Part shown: positions 42,510 to 51,945 of the stretch, piece after piece
Layout of the letters: the number at the start of each line of letters is the position of its first letter
Position numbering within the stretch: position 1 is the stretch's first letter
Assembly (NCBI RefSeq): GCF_020639365.1
Contig: NZ_JAINUL010000001.1
Coordinates: 3,822,216 to 3,886,215 of the forward strand
Direction of reading: 5' to 3'
From: Streptomyces flavotricini
GTDB taxonomy: Bacteria > Actinomycetota > Actinomycetes > Streptomycetales > Streptomycetaceae
DNA length: 64,000 nt
Made by a program: the position numbers and the translations under genes
Notes under the pieces: generated by a model
What the model was told of the DNA's origin: nothing
The model's database searches: none
What the model saw: only the letters and a program-made list of their open reading frames with translations

Positions 42510-42531
42510 GAAACGCCCGAAGGAACGTTTC
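42510..42531 (+). terminator. Short hairpin after whiD
   Basis: GAAACG (42510-42515) and CGTTTC (42526-42531) pair around a 10-nt loop, 14 nt past the whiD stop. It is a weak stem, so termination is uncertain. Confidence 0.35.
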
Positions 42532-42620
42532 CCCAGCCTGCACGCGGACCGCAACCGGCCCGGAACGTCACGCGATTGGCCGTACCGCCGTACGTCGAGC
42601 CGACGTCACGCGCCGTGCGG

Positions 42621-43538
42621 TCAACGCGTGGCGGCCCGCTCCAGTTCGGCCAGGGTCGCCGCCACGGCCGGTACGCGCGCCAGGTCGGGCAGGGTCAGCG
42701 CGACGACCTCCCGCTCCACCGCCGGCTCCACGGCCACCGTGCTCACGCCCTTGGCCCGTACGGACTCCACCGCCAGCTCGGGCAGTACGGCGACGCCCAG
42801 CCCGGCGCCGACCAGGCCGACCACGGCCGGGTAGTCGTCGGTGGCGAAGTCGATGCGCGGGGTGAAGCCCACCTCCTCGCACACCTCCACCAGATGGCGG
42901 CGGCAGCGCGGGCAGCCGGCGATCCAGGGCTCGTCGGCCAGTTCCGCCATGCCCACCCGCTCGGCCCCCGCCAGCCGGTGCCCCTCGGGGACCAGCCCGA
43001 CGAGCCGGTCCGTGAGCAGCGGCCGCACCACGAGGTCCTCCCACTCGCCCTCGGCGGCCGAGCCGCCGGCCGAGGGGGAGGCCGAGCCGTACCGGAAGGC
43101 CAGCGCCAGATCGCAGTCCCCCTCGCGCAGCATCTCCACCGACCGCGGCGGCTCCGCCTCGACCAGCGAGATCCGGGTGCCGGGGTGCTCGGCGCGCATC
43201 GCGGCCAGCGCGGTCGGCACCAGCGTGGAGCTGCCGCTGGGGAAGGACACCAGCCGGACCCGGCCCGCGCGCAGCCCGGCGATGGCCGCGACCTCCTCCT
43301 CGGCGGCGGTCAGCCCGGCGAGGATCCCGGCGGCGTGCCGGACCAGGGCCGTACCGGCCTGGGTCAGCCGCATCTCGCGGCCGGCCCGGACGAGCAGCGG
43401 GGTGCCGGCCGACTGCTCCAGCGCCTTCATCTGCTGGGAGACGGCGGGCTGGGTGCAGCCGAGCTCGCGGGCGGCGGCGGAGAAGGACCCGGTGCCGGCG
43501 ACGGCGCGCAGCACCCGGAGATGACGTGCCTCGATCAT
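42621..43538 (-). CDS. LysR family transcriptional regulator
   Basis: The 305-residue protein has the LysR winged-helix head (MIEARHLRVLRAVAGTGSFSAAARELGCTQPAVSQQMKAL by eye at residues 1-40 and beyond) and a periplasmic-binding-like effector domain (about 90-290). A CPRCRRHL motif in the effector domain is unusual and could be redox-active. It is divergent from the MOSC-domain gene with a 71-bp gap holding a GGCAC/GTGCC inverted repeat, the usual LysR arrangement, so it probably controls that gene and itself. The co-inducer is unknown. Confidence 0.92.
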   Translation of the reverse strand: MIEARHLRVLRAVAGTGSFSAAARELGCTQPAVSQQMKALEQSAGTPLLVRAGREMRLTQAGTALVRHAAGILAGLTAAEEEVAAIAGLRAGRVRLVSFPSGSSTLVPTALAAMRAEHPGTRISLVEAEPPRSVEMLREGDCDLALAFRYGSASPSAGGSAAEGEWEDLVVRPLLTDRLVGLVPEGHRLAGAERVGMAELADEPWIAGCPRCRRHLVEVCEEVGFTPRIDFATDDYPAVVGLVGAGLGVAVLPELAVESVRAKGVSTVAVEPAVEREVVALTLPDLARVPAVAATLAELERAATR

Positions 43539-43567
43539 CCTTCGAGCATAAGCCCGACTTTGAGCCC

Positions 43568-43587
43568 GGCACCAATATTCTCGTGCC
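43568..43587. promoter_or_regulatory. Inverted repeat, probable LysR operator
   Basis: GGCAC (43568-43572) and GTGCC (43583-43587) flank an A/T-rich centre containing AATATT, midway between the divergent LysR and MOSC genes. Two TTTGAG repeats flank it. Such a T-n11-A-like dyad is the usual LysR target. Confidence 0.5.
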
Positions 43588-43609
43588 TCTTTGAGGGTGC
43601 TGGCTTACC

Positions 43610-44314
43610 GTGTCCACCATGGCTCTGCTCCCCGCGACTTCCCCGCACGTCGCCTCCGTGAACCTCGGCCGCGCGACGGCCGTCGACCACACCGACGCGG
43701 AAGGCGGGGTGACCGGCATCGGCAAGCGGCCCGTCCCCGGTCCGGTCCACGTGTTCCCGCCCGGGCCCAAGGGCGTCGGCGCGAGCGGCCTCAACGGCGA
43801 CGCCGTCTGCGACCTGCGCCACCACGGCGGGGACGACCAGGCCGTCTACGCCTACGCGCGCGAGGACCTGGACTGGTGGGAGGGCGAGCTGGACCGCGAA
43901 CTGCCCGCCGGGCTCTTCGGCGAGAACCTCACCACCTCCGGCATGGACCTGACGGGCGCGCTGCTCGGCGAGCACTGGCGGGTCGGTACGGGCGGGCTCG
44001 TCCTCGAAGTGGCGTCGGCCCGCATCCCGTGCCGCACCTTCCAGGGCGCGCTCGGCGAGAAGGGCTGGGTCAAGCGGTACACGCGGGCCGCGCGGCCGGG
44101 TGCGTACCTGCGCGTGGTCCGGGAGGGGCCGGTCTCCCCCGGCGACGGCGTCGAGATCCTCCACCGCCCGGACCACGACGTGACGGTGGAGCTCTGGTTC
44201 CGGGCCTTCACCACCGACCGCTCGCTCCTCGCGCGCACGCGGGCGGCCGGCCCGGCGATGGCTCCCCAGTGGCACGAGATGGCCCTCGCCCATCTGGAGA
44301 AGTACGGGCAGTAG
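43610..44314 (+). CDS. MOSC domain-containing protein
   Basis: The 234-residue protein is a MOSC (Moco sulfurase C-terminal-like) domain protein: LRHHGGDDQAVYAYAREDLDWWE, GLFGENLTTSG and the Cys-bearing ASARIPCRTFQG are family signatures, and the conserved Cys is presumed to carry sulfur. Related proteins such as YiiM detoxify N-hydroxylated compounds with a molybdenum cofactor. The partner reductase is not nearby. The start is GTG 43610, with ATG 43619 as an alternative. The gene is divergent from the LysR gene and probably its target. Confidence 0.88.
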   Translation: MSTMALLPATSPHVASVNLGRATAVDHTDAEGGVTGIGKRPVPGPVHVFPPGPKGVGASGLNGDAVCDLRHHGGDDQAVYAYAREDLDWWEGELDRELPAGLFGENLTTSGMDLTGALLGEHWRVGTGGLVLEVASARIPCRTFQGALGEKGWVKRYTRAARPGAYLRVVREGPVSPGDGVEILHRPDHDVTVELWFRAFTTDRSLLARTRAAGPAMAPQWHEMALAHLEKYGQ

Positions 44315-44329
44315 GAGGGAAGTAGCGGC

Positions 44330-44405
44330 GTACACGGCCGGGAGCAGGGGCTTTCGTAGCCGGAAGTAGCGGTTCCGCAGCGGGAAGCGACGGTTCGCGG
44401 CGCCG
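44330..44405 (+). repeat. Imperfect tandem repeats downstream of the MOSC gene
   Basis: Units like GGAAGTAGCGG and GGAAGCGACGG, each followed by TTCCGCAGC- or TTCGCGGC-like sequence, recur about every 20 bp between 44330 and 44405. They are non-coding on the plus strand and look like slippage products. No function is evident. Confidence 0.4.
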
Positions 44406-44440
44406 ACGATCACGAAGGTGTACCGCCCGGCGGGCTCCCC

Positions 44441-44468
44441 TTGAGCTGTCGCCGGGGGCGGCTAGGTT
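44441..44468 (+). promoter_or_regulatory. Promoter of the SDR gene, leaderless
   Basis: TTGAGC (44441-44446) and TAGGTT (44463-44468) are 16 bp apart, and the ATG at 44475 follows 6 nt later with no Shine-Dalgarno sequence. Transcription likely starts at the ATG. Confidence 0.5.
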
Positions 44469-44474
44469 GCGCTT

Positions 44475-45248
44475 ATGACGACTGCGTTGATTACGGGATC
44501 CACGGCGGGCATCGGCGCCGCATTCGCCCGCCGGCTCGCCGCCCAGGGCCACAACCTCGTGCTGGTGGCCCGCGATACGAAGCGGCTCGGCGAGCAGGCC
44601 ACCGAGCTGCACGACCGGCACGGCATCGAGGCCGAGGTGCTGGCCGCCGACCTGTCCACCGACGAGGGCATCACGGCGGTGGAGCGGCGCCTGGGCGACC
44701 GTACGCACCCGGTGGACCTGCTGGTCAACAACGCGGGCTTCGGCAACAAGGGCCGCTACCTCGAAGTCTCCATGGCCGACGAGCTGACCATGCTGAAGGT
44801 GCACGTCGAGGCCGTGCTGCGGCTGACCTCGGCGGCCACCGGGTCGATGCGCTCGCGCGGCCGCGGCGGGGTCGTCAACGTGGCCTCGGTGGCGGCGTTC
44901 GTACCGCGCGGGACGTACGGGGCGAGCAAGGCCTGGGTCGTGCAGTTCACGCAGGGCGCGGCGCGGGACCTGTCCGGATCGGGCGTGCGGCTGATGGCGC
45001 TGTGCCCCGGCTTCGTCCGCACCGAGTTCCACCAGCGGGCCGGCATGGGCACGGACAACATCCCCAACTGGATGTGGCTGGACGCGGACAAGCTGGTGGC
45101 GGCGGCCCTGGACGACCTGGCGCGCGGGAAGACGGTCTCGATCCCGGATCCGCGGTACAAGGCGCTGATGGGCCTGGTGAAGCTGACGCCGCGCGGGCTG
45201 CTGGGCGGGGTGTCCTCGCGCACGGGCCGCAAGTACGGCCCCCAGTAG
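44475..45248 (+). CDS. Short-chain dehydrogenase/reductase
   Basis: The 257-residue classical SDR has the cofactor motif TGSTAGIGAAFARRLA (7-22, TGxxxGIG), the NNAG motif in DLLVNNAGFGNKGRY, the catalytic Ser in VNVASVAAFVPRG and YxxxK in YGASKAWVVQF. An Arg-rich patch after strand 2 (ARDTKRLGEQ) suggests NADP(H). The substrate cannot be told from sequence; the best general match is to oxidoreductases acting on ketones or aldehydes. Its own leaderless promoter precedes it. The following gene has a separate Shine-Dalgarno and a 94-bp gap. Confidence 0.93.
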   Translation: MTTALITGSTAGIGAAFARRLAAQGHNLVLVARDTKRLGEQATELHDRHGIEAEVLAADLSTDEGITAVERRLGDRTHPVDLLVNNAGFGNKGRYLEVSMADELTMLKVHVEAVLRLTSAATGSMRSRGRGGVVNVASVAAFVPRGTYGASKAWVVQFTQGAARDLSGSGVRLMALCPGFVRTEFHQRAGMGTDNIPNWMWLDADKLVAAALDDLARGKTVSIPDPRYKALMGLVKLTPRGLLGGVSSRTGRKYGPQ

Positions 45249-45342
45249 TCCGAGTGACTTGTGGGTAGGCCGGTCCCCGAATCGGCCGAACGGGTGAAAT
45301 CTCCCTAAACTGGATACGTCCCATCCAGCGCGGGAGTACGCC

Positions 45343-46032
45343 ATGACATTCGTACAAATAGTCGATTATGAGACCAGCAGGCCCGAGGCCGTCAACGAGG
45401 TCATCGACCGGTACCTGGCGGAGACGAAGGGCAAGCGCACCGTGGCCCACACCGTGGTGGGCAAGGACCGGGAATCCGACACGCGCTACGTCGACGTCGT
45501 CGAATTCCCCTCGTACGAAGCGGCCATGAAGAACTCTCACCTCCCGGAGACGGACAGGATGTTCCAGGAGATGATGGCCCTCTGCGACGGGATGCCCCGG
45601 TTCACCAACCTGGACGTCGTCCGCGACGAGCACCTCAACGCGCTGCTCGCGAACCGCATGTACGAAGAGGTCGCGATGAAGGGCGACCTGTCCGTCATCG
45701 ATGAGATCTTCGCGGCGGACTACCGGGACCACGACATCAGCCGGCCCGAGGACAAGATCGGCCGCGACGGCATCCGCGAGGACGTCCAGATGTGGCGCGC
45801 CGCCTTCGACTTCACCTTCACGCGGGACGCCCAGATGGCCCAGGAGGACTACGTCACCACGATGTGGACCTTCAACGGCAAGCACAAGGGCGAGTTCATG
45901 GGGATCGCCCCGACCGGCAAGGACTGCACGATGACCGGCACGACGGTCTTCCGGTGCGAGGACGGAATGATCAAGGAAGGCTGGTGGCACTACGACGCCA
46001 TGCGCCTGATGAGGGAACTGGGCGCGATGTGA
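45343..46032 (+). CDS. Two-domain protein: ferredoxin-like (ABM-type) plus SnoaL-like cyclase domain
   Basis: The 229-residue protein combines two alpha/beta barrel-type domains. Residues 1-95 (FVQIVDYETSRPEAVNEVIDR, and KDRESDTRYVDVVEFPSYEAA) resemble the monooxygenase-like ABM dimeric fold. Residues about 100-229 (NALLANRMYEEVAMKGDLSVIDEIFAADY, and GKDCTMTGTTVFRCEDGMIKEGWWHYD) match the SnoaL/ester cyclase pattern, with an HD pair in RDHDI. Such proteins work on polyketide-like small molecules, but no biosynthetic cluster is nearby, so a housekeeping or detoxifying role is more likely. GGGAG lies 7 nt before ATG 45343. A strong terminator follows. Confidence 0.82.
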   Translation: MTFVQIVDYETSRPEAVNEVIDRYLAETKGKRTVAHTVVGKDRESDTRYVDVVEFPSYEAAMKNSHLPETDRMFQEMMALCDGMPRFTNLDVVRDEHLNALLANRMYEEVAMKGDLSVIDEIFAADYRDHDISRPEDKIGRDGIREDVQMWRAAFDFTFTRDAQMAQEDYVTTMWTFNGKHKGEFMGIAPTGKDCTMTGTTVFRCEDGMIKEGWWHYDAMRLMRELGAM

Positions 46033-46047
46033 CGGCACCCCGCCTAC

Positions 46048-46087
46048 GGGAAGGCCCCGTTCCGCCGATGCGGAACGGGGCCTTCCC
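46048..46087. terminator. Bidirectional terminator between the cyclase-like gene and groEL
   Basis: GGGAAGGCCCCGTTCCGC (46048-46065) and its exact complement (46070-46087) form an 18-bp stem with a CGAT loop, between two convergent genes. Confidence 0.8.
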
Positions 46088-46101
46088 GATATGGGGCGCG
46101 A

Positions 46102-47733
<1,632 letters not shown>

Positions 47734-47773
47734 GGGAGCGGTTCAGCCCTCTCGAAAACTCGGGTTTAACGAA

Positions 47774-47820
47774 CTGCGCCCCTTGCCGCCCGGCAATCAG
47801 CGGGGTGACCAGGGGCGCAG
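47774..47820 (-). other. Hairpin in the groES-groEL intercistronic region
   Basis: CTGCGCCCCT (47774-47783) pairs with AGGGGCGCAG (47811-47820) in the 109-nt gap between the genes, around a 27-nt loop that has further internal pairing. It may set the groES/groEL transcript ratio by partial termination or RNase processing. Confidence 0.5.
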
Positions 47821-47842
47821 CTCAAAGCAATGCTTCGGTGAA

Positions 47843-48151
47843 TTACTTCTCGATGATCGCGAGCACGTCGCGAGCCGAGAGGACGAGGTACTCCTCGCCG
47901 CTGTACTTCACTTCGGTGCCGCCGTACTTGCTGTACAGCACGATGTCGCCGACGCTGACGTCCAGCGGAAGACGCTGGCCGTCCTCGAAGCGGCCCGGGC
48001 CCACGGCGAGGACGACGCCCTCCTGGGGCTTCTCCTTCGCGGTGTCCGGGATGACCAGGCCAGAAGCCGTGGTCTGCTCGGCGTCGAGCGGCTGGACCAC
48101 GATGCGGTCCTCGAGCGGCTTGATGGCAACCTTGGAGCTGGTGGTCGTCAC
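47843..48151 (-). CDS. groES: Co-chaperonin GroES (Cpn10)
   Basis: The 102-residue co-chaperonin caps GroEL. The mobile loop (DAEQTTASGLVIPDTAKEKPQ) and the roof hairpin (GPGRFEDGQRLPLDVSVGD) are normal. It begins MTTTSSKVAIKPLEDRIVVQ. It is the first gene of the groES-groEL operon, preceded by a vegetative-type promoter embedded between two CIRCE elements. Confidence 0.98.
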   Translation of the reverse strand: MTTTSSKVAIKPLEDRIVVQPLDAEQTTASGLVIPDTAKEKPQEGVVLAVGPGRFEDGQRLPLDVSVGDIVLYSKYGGTEVKYSGEEYLVLSARDVLAIIEK

Positions 48152-48250
48152 GATCCGACCTCCCCCTTCGGAGATCTCACGGGGCTAACTGTCTCAGGTG
48201 GCGACCAGGTGGATCCGTCGTCGCGGGTGCCGGACCTGCCCGTCGCTGTG

Positions 48251-48277
48251 TTGGCACTCACCAGGGGCGAGTGCCAG
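48251..48277 (-). promoter_or_regulatory. CIRCE operator, downstream copy
   Basis: TTGGCACTC-n9-GAGTGCCAG matches the HrcA-binding consensus TTAGCACTC-n9-GAGTGCTAA at 15 of 18 arm positions. It lies just past the expected transcription start of groES. Confidence 0.9.
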
Positions 48278-48282
48278 GTGCG

Positions 48283-48312
48283 AGACTATTCCGGCGATTA
48301 GCACTCGGTCAA
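48283..48312 (-). promoter_or_regulatory. groES-groEL promoter
   Basis: On the minus strand, TTGACC (48312-48307) and TAGTCT (48288-48283) are separated by 18 bp. The -35 box sits inside the spacer of the upstream CIRCE element, so HrcA binding would block polymerase directly. Confidence 0.7.
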
Positions 48313-48324
48313 GCGGAGTGCCAA
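48298..48324 (-). promoter_or_regulatory. CIRCE operator, upstream copy
   Basis: TTAGCACTC-n9-GAGTGCCAA differs from the consensus at one arm position. Its 9-bp spacer contains the groES -35 box. Confidence 0.92.
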
Positions 48325-48419
48325 CACGCGCCGCCCGGTTGTCCGGATCGGGGGGCTCCGCGCCCCCCGCGAACGCCGCGGATCGGGGGCTCCGGTGGGC
48401 GGTATGTGACAGTTGGGGC

Positions 48420-49103
48420 GTGCGGATACTTGTGGTCGAAGACGAAGAAGGCCTCGCCGAGTCACTGCGGCGCGGCCTCTCCGCCGACGGGCACTGGGTC
48501 GACCTCGCCCACGACGGCCACCGCGGGCTGGCCCTCGCCCGCACCGGCTCGTACGACGCCGTCCTGCTCGACCTGATGCTGCCCGGCCTGAGCGGGTACG
48601 AGATCTGCGCCCGGCTGCGGGCCGACGACGACCCCACCCCCGTCCTCATGCTGACCGCCAAGGACGGCGAGTACGACGAGGCCGAAGGCCTCGACTCCGG
48701 CGCCGACGACTACCTGACCAAGCCGTTCTCGTTCGTGGTCCTGGGCGCCCGGCTGCGCGCCCTGGCCCGGCGGGCGGCCGCCACCGCCGATCCCCACCCC
48801 ACCCTCCAGGCAGGCGACCTCGTCCTCGAACCCGCGGGCCGCCGCTGCCGCCGCGGCACGCACGACATCGAGCTCACCGCCCGCGAGCTCGGCGTCCTCG
48901 CCTGCCTCATGGAGCAGCCCGGCCGGGCCGTCTCCAAGCAGGACATCCTGGACCAGGTCTGGGACACCCCGCACGCCATCGACCCGAACATCGTCGAGGT
49001 GTACGTCTCCTCGCTGCGCAAGAAGATCGACGCCCCCTTCGGCCGCCGCTCGATCCTCACCGTCCACGGCACCGGCTACCGCATGGCCCCCGATGGCGGC
49101 TAG
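48420..49103 (+). CDS. OmpR-type response regulator
   Basis: The 227-residue protein has a receiver (RILVVEDEEGLAESLRRGL, Asp in AVLLDLMLPGLSG, Lys in YLTKPFSFV) and a winged-helix output domain (ELTARELGVLACLMEQPGRAVSKQ by eye, then YVSSLRKKIDAPFG and TVHGTGYRM). GTG 48420 starts directly at the receiver strand. Its stop overlaps the kinase start by 11 nt (ATGGCGGCTAG at 49093-49103), so the pair is co-translated. The likely target includes the LCP gene promoter, where repeated TCAGG motifs are found. The type resembles CutR-like regulators of Streptomyces. Confidence 0.93.
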   Translation: MRILVVEDEEGLAESLRRGLSADGHWVDLAHDGHRGLALARTGSYDAVLLDLMLPGLSGYEICARLRADDDPTPVLMLTAKDGEYDEAEGLDSGADDYLTKPFSFVVLGARLRALARRAAATADPHPTLQAGDLVLEPAGRRCRRGTHDIELTARELGVLACLMEQPGRAVSKQDILDQVWDTPHAIDPNIVEVYVSSLRKKIDAPFGRRSILTVHGTGYRMAPDGG

Positions 49104-50613
49104 GCCGCGTCTTTCAGATCAGGGTGGATCGGCCCGGATCCGGAAGACACGGCCCAGGGGACGCCTCGTGGACCGGGCGGGCGCGCTCCGCACGACACGC
49201 CCGAGGACGAGCCCGGGACCGCTGCGCCGGCGCGCCGCGCTGGCCGCCGCGCTCGCCATGGCCGCCGTACTCGGCGCCGGCGGGCTCTGGCTGTACACCC
49301 TGCTGCGGGCCAACCTCCTCGACAACACCACCGGCCGCACCGAGCTCGCCGCCCGCAAGGTCGCCGCCCAGCTCGACGGCCACGCCTTCCCCGGCGGGCG
49401 GCTGCCCGCGCCGGAGAGCGGGGTGGACCTGGTCCTCGTACGGGACGCGCGGGGGCGGACCGTCGCCTCGACCGGGGACCTCGGGGACTCCCCCGACCTC
49501 GGCGGCCTGCGCCCGCCCGCACCCGGCGCACGGGGTGCCTCCGGCGCGTCCGGCGAGGACTCCCGCTCCGCCGTGCTCCCGCCCGCGCGCCCCGGCGCGG
49601 AACGCCGCGCGGTGGTCGCGGTCGAGGCGCCGGGCGGGCACGAGGTGTACGCCGTCACCGTGCTCGGCGACGTGGACGACGCGACCCGCGCCATCGCCCT
49701 CGGCCTGCTGGCCGGCGCACCCCCGCTGATCGGCTTCGCGGCGGCCCTCGCCTGGTGGGTGACGGGACACGCCCTGCGCCCCGTCACCGCGATCCGCACC
49801 GGGCTCGCGGCGGTCACCTCCAGCGAGCTGGACCGCCGCGTTCCGGATCCCGGAGGGGCGGACGAGATCGCCCAGCTGGCCCGGACCGTCAACGACACGC
49901 TCGACCGGCTGGAGCGGTCGGACGCCCGGCAGCGGCAGTTCACCGCGGACGCCTCGCACGAACTGCGCAACCCGCTGGCCGCGGTCCGGTCCCGGCTGGA
50001 GGTGGCGCTGGCCCAGGGCCGCCCCGACCGGGCGTCGGTCGCGGCCGCGCTGGCCGACACCGAGCGGCTCCAGCGCATCGCGGCGGACCTGCTGCTGCTG
50101 GCCCGCCTCGACGGCGGCCCCGCGCCGCGGACCGAGCCGGTGGACCTGGCGCTGCTGGCCGCGGAGGACCTGGCCCGGCGCCCGGACCCCCGGGTCCCGG
50201 TCCGGCTGGACGCGCGGGCGCCCGTACCGGCGGCCGGGGAGCCGGCGCGGCTGGAGCGGGCGCTGGCCAACCTGGTGGACAACGCCCTGCGGCACGCCCG
50301 TACGCAGGTCGTCGTACGGGCGGCCACCGAGCCGGCGCGGCCGGGCGGCGGCGCCTGGGCGGTGCTGGAGGTCGAGGACGACGGCCCCGGCATCCCGGCG
50401 GGGGACCGCGACCGGGTCTTCGAGCGGTTCGTCCGCCTGGACCCGGACCGCGGGCGCGCGGGCGGCGGTACGGGCCTGGGTCTCGCCATCGTGCGCGAGA
50501 TCGCCCGCGCGCACGGCGGCGAGGCACGTGCGCTGCCGTCGAGGGCGGGCGGCGGCGTCCGCCTCGTCCTGCGCGTGCCGGTCGGCGGGCCGGCCGCCCC
50601 GGCCCGTCCCTGA
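49093..50613 (+). CDS. Sensor histidine kinase, partner of the OmpR-type regulator
   Basis: The 506-residue kinase has a basic N-terminal segment, a first membrane helix (about 48-70), an extracytoplasmic sensor (about 70-190, Pro/Ala-rich with no named fold), a second helix (about 198-220), a HAMP linker (TAIRTGLAAVTSSELDRRVPDPGGADEIAQLA by motif), HisKA with the phospho-acceptor His in FTADASHELRNPLAAV, and a complete ATPase module (N box ALANLVDNALRHA, G1 EDDGPGIP, F box, G2 GGGTGLGLAIV). It is a classic EnvZ-type sensor; the signal is unknown. The LCP gene 88 nt downstream suggests an envelope signal. Confidence 0.93.
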   Translation: MAARPRLSDQGGSARIRKTRPRGRLVDRAGALRTTRPRTSPGPLRRRAALAAALAMAAVLGAGGLWLYTLLRANLLDNTTGRTELAARKVAAQLDGHAFPGGRLPAPESGVDLVLVRDARGRTVASTGDLGDSPDLGGLRPPAPGARGASGASGEDSRSAVLPPARPGAERRAVVAVEAPGGHEVYAVTVLGDVDDATRAIALGLLAGAPPLIGFAAALAWWVTGHALRPVTAIRTGLAAVTSSELDRRVPDPGGADEIAQLARTVNDTLDRLERSDARQRQFTADASHELRNPLAAVRSRLEVALAQGRPDRASVAAALADTERLQRIAADLLLLARLDGGPAPRTEPVDLALLAAEDLARRPDPRVPVRLDARAPVPAAGEPARLERALANLVDNALRHARTQVVVRAATEPARPGGGAWAVLEVEDDGPGIPAGDRDRVFERFVRLDPDRGRAGGGTGLGLAIVREIARAHGGEARALPSRAGGGVRLVLRVPVGGPAAPARP

Positions 50614-50638
50614 GGGCCGCGGGTCCTGGACGGAGGGT

Positions 50639-50681
50639 CCTGAACGGGCGTTCAGGAACCTCAGGGCTCCTTCAGGGTTCC
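50639..50681 (+). promoter_or_regulatory. Repeated TCAGG motifs upstream of the LCP gene
   Basis: CCTGAAC-GGGC-GTTCAGG (50639-50656) is a perfect inverted repeat; TCAGG recurs in the same orientation at 50652, 50661 and 50672. Closely spaced direct repeats of 6-7 bp are typical OmpR-family operators. The site lies between the kinase and the LCP gene start at 50701, so it probably binds the adjacent response regulator. Confidence 0.45.
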
Positions 50682-50700
50682 TCCCCCACCATCGACTGGC

Positions 50701-51945
50701 ATGAGCGCGCACCGGAGGAAGACCAGCCACGCCGTCCGCCGGCCCCGCCGGCAACGCCGGCCCCGCCGCACCGCCCGGACCCTGCTCGTCGCCGCCTGCG
50801 CGCTGGCCGTCATGGCCGCCGCCGGCGCCTGGTACGCGTACCGGGACCTCGCCGGCAGCATCGGCAGCTCCAAGGCCCTGCAGGGGGCCGAGAAGTCCCA
50901 GTACGGGGACACCAACATCCTGCTGATGGGCCTGGACAGCCGCCGCGACCAGAACGGCGAGGAGCTGCCGGAGCAGGTCCTCGACAAACTGCACGCGGGC
51001 AGCTCCGACATCGGCGGATACAACGCGAACACGCTGATCCTGCTCCACGTCCCCGGTGACGGCGGCCAGGCGAAGGCCTTCTCCGTCCCGCGCGACGACT
51101 TCGTCGAGGTGTCGGGCGGGCCGGGCACGCCGGGGAAGGGCAAGGACAAGATCAAGAAGGCGTACGGGCTGGCGAAGGCCGAGGAGGAGGAGCGGCTCTC
51201 GGCCCGGGGGGTCACGGACCGGCGGCAGCTGGAGCGCGAGGGGCGGGAGGCCGGCCGCAAGGCGCAGATCGAGACGGTACGGAACTTCCTGGGCGTCCCG
51301 ATCGATCACTTCGCCGAGCTCAACCTGGCCGGTTTCTACCACCTGGCGGACGCGCTGGGCGGCGTACCGGTGTGCCTGAAGAAGCCGGTGCGGGACACCT
51401 ACTCGGGCGCCGACTTCCCGGCGGGCCGCCAGACCCTCAACGGTCAGCAGTCCCTGGCCTTCGTGCGCCAGCGGCACGGCCTGGACATGGGCGATCTGGA
51501 CCGGACCAAGCGCCAGCAGGCCTTCCTGGCGGGTGCCACGCAGAAGCTGAACTCGGCCGGGACCTTCACCGATCCGGTCAAGCTGATGAAGCTGATCGAC
51601 GCCGCGAAACAGGACGTGGTGACGGACGAGGGCTGGGACCTGCTGTCGTTCGTGAAGCAGGCGAAGAACCTGTCCGGCGGGAAAGTGGCGTTCACGACAC
51701 TGCCCGTCGAGCGGTTCGGAAGGAACCATGGCGAGGACATAAACGTCGTAGACGATATGAAGATAAAGCGCCTCATTGCCGAGCAGATCGGACCGGGGGC
51801 TTCCGCCTCCACGTCCGCTCCGAGCCCGGGCGTGAGCCCGAGCGACGCACCGGGGGCGTCTCCCGGACCGGGCGGGGCCGCCCCGGCCCCGGCCGCGAGC
51901 GGCAGCCCCGCCATCGACGGTGGCGGCATCCCGTGCGTGGACTGA
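50701..51945 (+). CDS. LytR-CpsA-Psr (LCP) family cell-wall ligase
   Basis: LCP proteins transfer undecaprenyl-linked polymers such as teichoic acids or capsule to peptidoglycan. The 414-residue protein has a basic tail, one membrane helix (about 24-48), and the LCP domain (about 75-325): TNILLMGLDSRRDQNGE, KAFSVPRDDFVEV, LNLAGFYHLADALGGVPVCL, and the Arg-containing LAFVRQRHGLDMGDLDRTKRQ. A short Ser/Pro/Ala tail ends the protein. Arg and Asp residues for the lipid phosphate are present, so it should be active. The following SEDS gene overlaps it by 13 nt. Confidence 0.94.
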   Translation: MSAHRRKTSHAVRRPRRQRRPRRTARTLLVAACALAVMAAAGAWYAYRDLAGSIGSSKALQGAEKSQYGDTNILLMGLDSRRDQNGEELPEQVLDKLHAGSSDIGGYNANTLILLHVPGDGGQAKAFSVPRDDFVEVSGGPGTPGKGKDKIKKAYGLAKAEEEERLSARGVTDRRQLEREGREAGRKAQIETVRNFLGVPIDHFAELNLAGFYHLADALGGVPVCLKKPVRDTYSGADFPAGRQTLNGQQSLAFVRQRHGLDMGDLDRTKRQQAFLAGATQKLNSAGTFTDPVKLMKLIDAAKQDVVTDEGWDLLSFVKQAKNLSGGKVAFTTLPVERFGRNHGEDINVVDDMKIKRLIAEQIGPGASASTSAPSPGVSPSDAPGASPGPGGAAPAPAASGSPAIDGGGIPCVD

